A stretch of DNA of 7,164 nucleotides from DHVE2 group archaeon (GTDB lineage: Archaea > Thermoplasmatota > Thermoplasmata > Thermoplasmatales > Aciduliprofundaceae): the NCBI GenBank assembly GCA_027056155.1, contig JALULR010000181.1, positions 1-7,164 of the forward strand. Direction: 5' to 3'. Under the pieces are notes generated by a model, which saw only the letters and a program-made list of their open reading frames with translations, was not told where the DNA came from and searched no databases. The position numbers and the translations under genes were made by a program. Below, piece after piece: positions 6,089 to 7,164 of this stretch. The first letter of the stretch is position 1. Each line of letters begins with the position of its first letter.

Positions 6089-6544
6089 ATGGGAAGGATT
6101 CATGCACGGAGAAAGGGCCAATCCGGGTCACATAAGCCATTTCGGGTAGATAAGCCAGATTGGGTTCCCATGAGCGAAGATGAGGTTGTTGCAAAGGTTA
6201 TTGAGCTTGCAAAAGAGGGCCATAGTCAGGCTATGATAGGTACCATTATGCGTGACCAGTACGCTGTGCCTGATGTAAAGCTCATTACGGGAAAGAGCAT
6301 TGGAAAGATACTTGCGGAGAATGAGATGGCGCCTCAAATCCCTGACGATTTAATGGCGCTTATGCGCAAGGCGGTGCGTATTAGTAATCATCTTCAGGCA
6401 AATCCAAGAGATACTGGAAATAAGAGAGGGCTCCAGCTTGTAGAGTCAAAGATTCGAAGGTTGATGAAATACTATAAGAGAGTAGGCAAGTTGCCTCAAG
6501 ATTGGAAATACAGCATAAAAGATGCCGAGCTTCTGGTGAGGTGA
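6089..6544 (+). CDS. rps15: 30S ribosomal protein uS15 (archaeal S15)
   Basis: A 151-residue small-subunit ribosomal protein that binds the central domain of 16S rRNA and helps start platform assembly. It has the archaeal/eukaryotic N-terminal extension beginning MGRIHARRKGQSGSHKP, absent from the roughly 90-residue bacterial form. The conserved S15 core runs from about residue 84 to 151, with HLQANPRDTGNKRGL (101-115) and the basic helix ESKIRRLMKYYKR (119-131). The length is typical for archaea. The start is fixed by the conserved N-terminus and by AGGTGA six bases upstream. Its stop overlaps the start of the DHH nuclease gene by one base (TGATG), so the two are co-transcribed. The gene next to it on the left is divergent, and the 136-base gap holds both promoters. 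Confidence 0.97.
   Translation: MGRIHARRKGQSGSHKPFRVDKPDWVPMSEDEVVAKVIELAKEGHSQAMIGTIMRDQYAVPDVKLITGKSIGKILAENEMAPQIPDDLMALMRKAVRISNHLQANPRDTGNKRGLQLVESKIRRLMKYYKRVGKLPQDWKYSIKDAELLVR
6535..6541 (+). promoter_or_regulatory. Shine-Dalgarno of the DHH nuclease gene
   Basis: GGTGAGG in the last codons of uS15 gives a GGTGA four bases before the overlapping ATG at 6544. It supports translational coupling and decides between this ATG and an out-of-frame ATG at 6548. Confidence 0.6.
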
Positions 6545-7164
6545 TGAATGCACTAGATAAGCGGCTCGAAAAAGCTAGGGCCATGATTGGGGAGGGGGAT
6601 TTTTTTAGAATTTTGACCCATTACGATGTTGATGGGGTATGCTCTGCGGGCATAGTTGCCTCATATCTGCAAGAGCAAGGCAAGCACTTTCATGTCAGTT
6701 TTTTTCGCAACGCTAACCGTGAGGAAATTTTGGATATTGTTAAGGAAGAAGAGTATGTGATACTTACTGACTTGGGCTCCTCGCTTGTTAATGAGCTAAG
6801 TGGTAACATAATTGTGCTTGACCATCATAATCCGCCGGGTGATAGTGATAAAATTGTGCATATAAACCCGCACCTGTTTGGTTATGATGGCGCGGTGGAG
6901 GCTACTGCAACCACCATGGCCTATCTATTGGCTAATAACAAAAAGTATGCAAGATACATGTTAGCGGGTATGCTTGGGGATAAGCAGTATTTGTCTTCTA
7001 GAGGTGCAGTGGGATTAAATCGGGAGATTATAGAAGGGCTCGGCATAAAGCAGGATTATGTGTTACCTTTTCACGGGCCCGTGGGGGAGGCCATATTTTA
7101 TTCAGTAGAACCGTTTTATGTTGGGCTTACAGGAAGGCGCGATAATATAGAAACTGCACTTAAA
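6544..7164 (+). CDS. Archaeal RecJ-like DHH phosphoesterase, 3' end cut by window
   Basis: The first 207 codons of a DHH-superfamily nuclease remain open to the window edge. Motif I is THYDVDGV (25-32) with D28 and D30. Motif II is LTDLGSS (74-80) with D76. The signature DHHNPP is at 93-98, and MLGD (143-146) supplies the motif IV Asp. These residues coordinate the metals that drive phosphodiester cleavage. Archaeal RecJ-like proteins include GAN, which associates with GINS in the replication helicase complex and degrades single-stranded DNA, while other paralogues act on RNA ends. The adjacency to uS15 is a known euryarchaeal arrangement and favours this RecJ-like group over small oligoribonuclease-type DHH proteins. 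The start at 6544 overlaps the uS15 stop (TGATG), with GGTGA at 6535-6539 four bases upstream. The C-terminal DHHA1-type region lies outside the window, so GAN versus another paralogue cannot be settled here. Confidence 0.9.
   Translation, partial: MNALDKRLEKARAMIGEGDFFRILTHYDVDGVCSAGIVASYLQEQGKHFHVSFFRNANREEILDIVKEEEYVILTDLGSSLVNELSGNIIVLDHHNPPGDSDKIVHINPHLFGYDGAVEATATTMAYLLANNKKYARYMLAGMLGDKQYLSSRGAVGLNREIIEGLGIKQDYVLPFHGPVGEAIFYSVEPFYVGLTGRRDNIETALK

Noticed and set aside
1..7164. tRNA, rRNA, CRISPR arrays, insertion sequences, toxin-antitoxin pairs or phage genes
   Set aside because: I saw no regularly spaced repeats, terminal inverted repeats, transposase or integrase motifs, or cloverleaf-like stretches. 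Genes are closely packed and of housekeeping type except the exported protein.

Overview
The window is a compact stretch of a euryarchaeal chromosome, compatible with Thermoplasmata or an Aciduliprofundum-like lineage (a guess, not proved). The evidence is the archaeal form of ribosomal protein uS15 (about 150 residues, starting MGRIHARR), its partnership with a DHH/RecJ-like nuclease gene, TATA-box promoters, Shine-Dalgarno sites of the GGTGA type, and a secreted protein ending in an archaeosortase-type sorting signal. Genes fill almost all of it; the two largest gaps are 162 and 136 bases, both between divergent promoters.

Left part, plus strand. At the extreme left edge there appears to be the start codon of a gene reading left out of the window. 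Its promoter region holds a perfect 7+7 dyad. Reading right, a PHP-family metallohydrolase (166-864) overlaps by 11 bases a short-chain dehydrogenase-like protein (854-1660) that lacks the usual Tyr/Lys pair. A second promoter then starts a translationally coupled pair: uridine phosphorylase (1697-2524) and a small membrane protein of the COG2426 'small multidrug export' family (2524-2982).

Middle, minus strand. A dCMP deaminase (3400-2924) runs into the membrane-protein gene tail to tail, with a 59-base coding overlap. Upstream of it is an 836-residue exported protein (5952-3442) with a signal segment, a C2-like domain, a probable PPC-type beta domain, a calcineurin-like metallophosphoesterase domain with an altered first motif, and a PEF-type C-terminal sorting signal.

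Right part, plus strand. uS15 (6089-6544) and the 5' part of an archaeal RecJ-like DHH phosphoesterase (6544 to the edge) form an informational operon with a one-base overlap.

A recurring pattern links the region. Genes that open a transcription unit mostly have a TATA-like box centred about 25-29 bases before the ATG and no Shine-Dalgarno, so they are probably leaderless. Genes inside operons, and uS15, carry GGTGA-type ribosome binding sites. The central genes share a pyrimidine theme (uridine phosphorolysis, dCMP deamination) but are separately transcribed. I saw no RNA genes, CRISPR arrays or mobile elements. The most unusual item is the large exported phosphoesterase.
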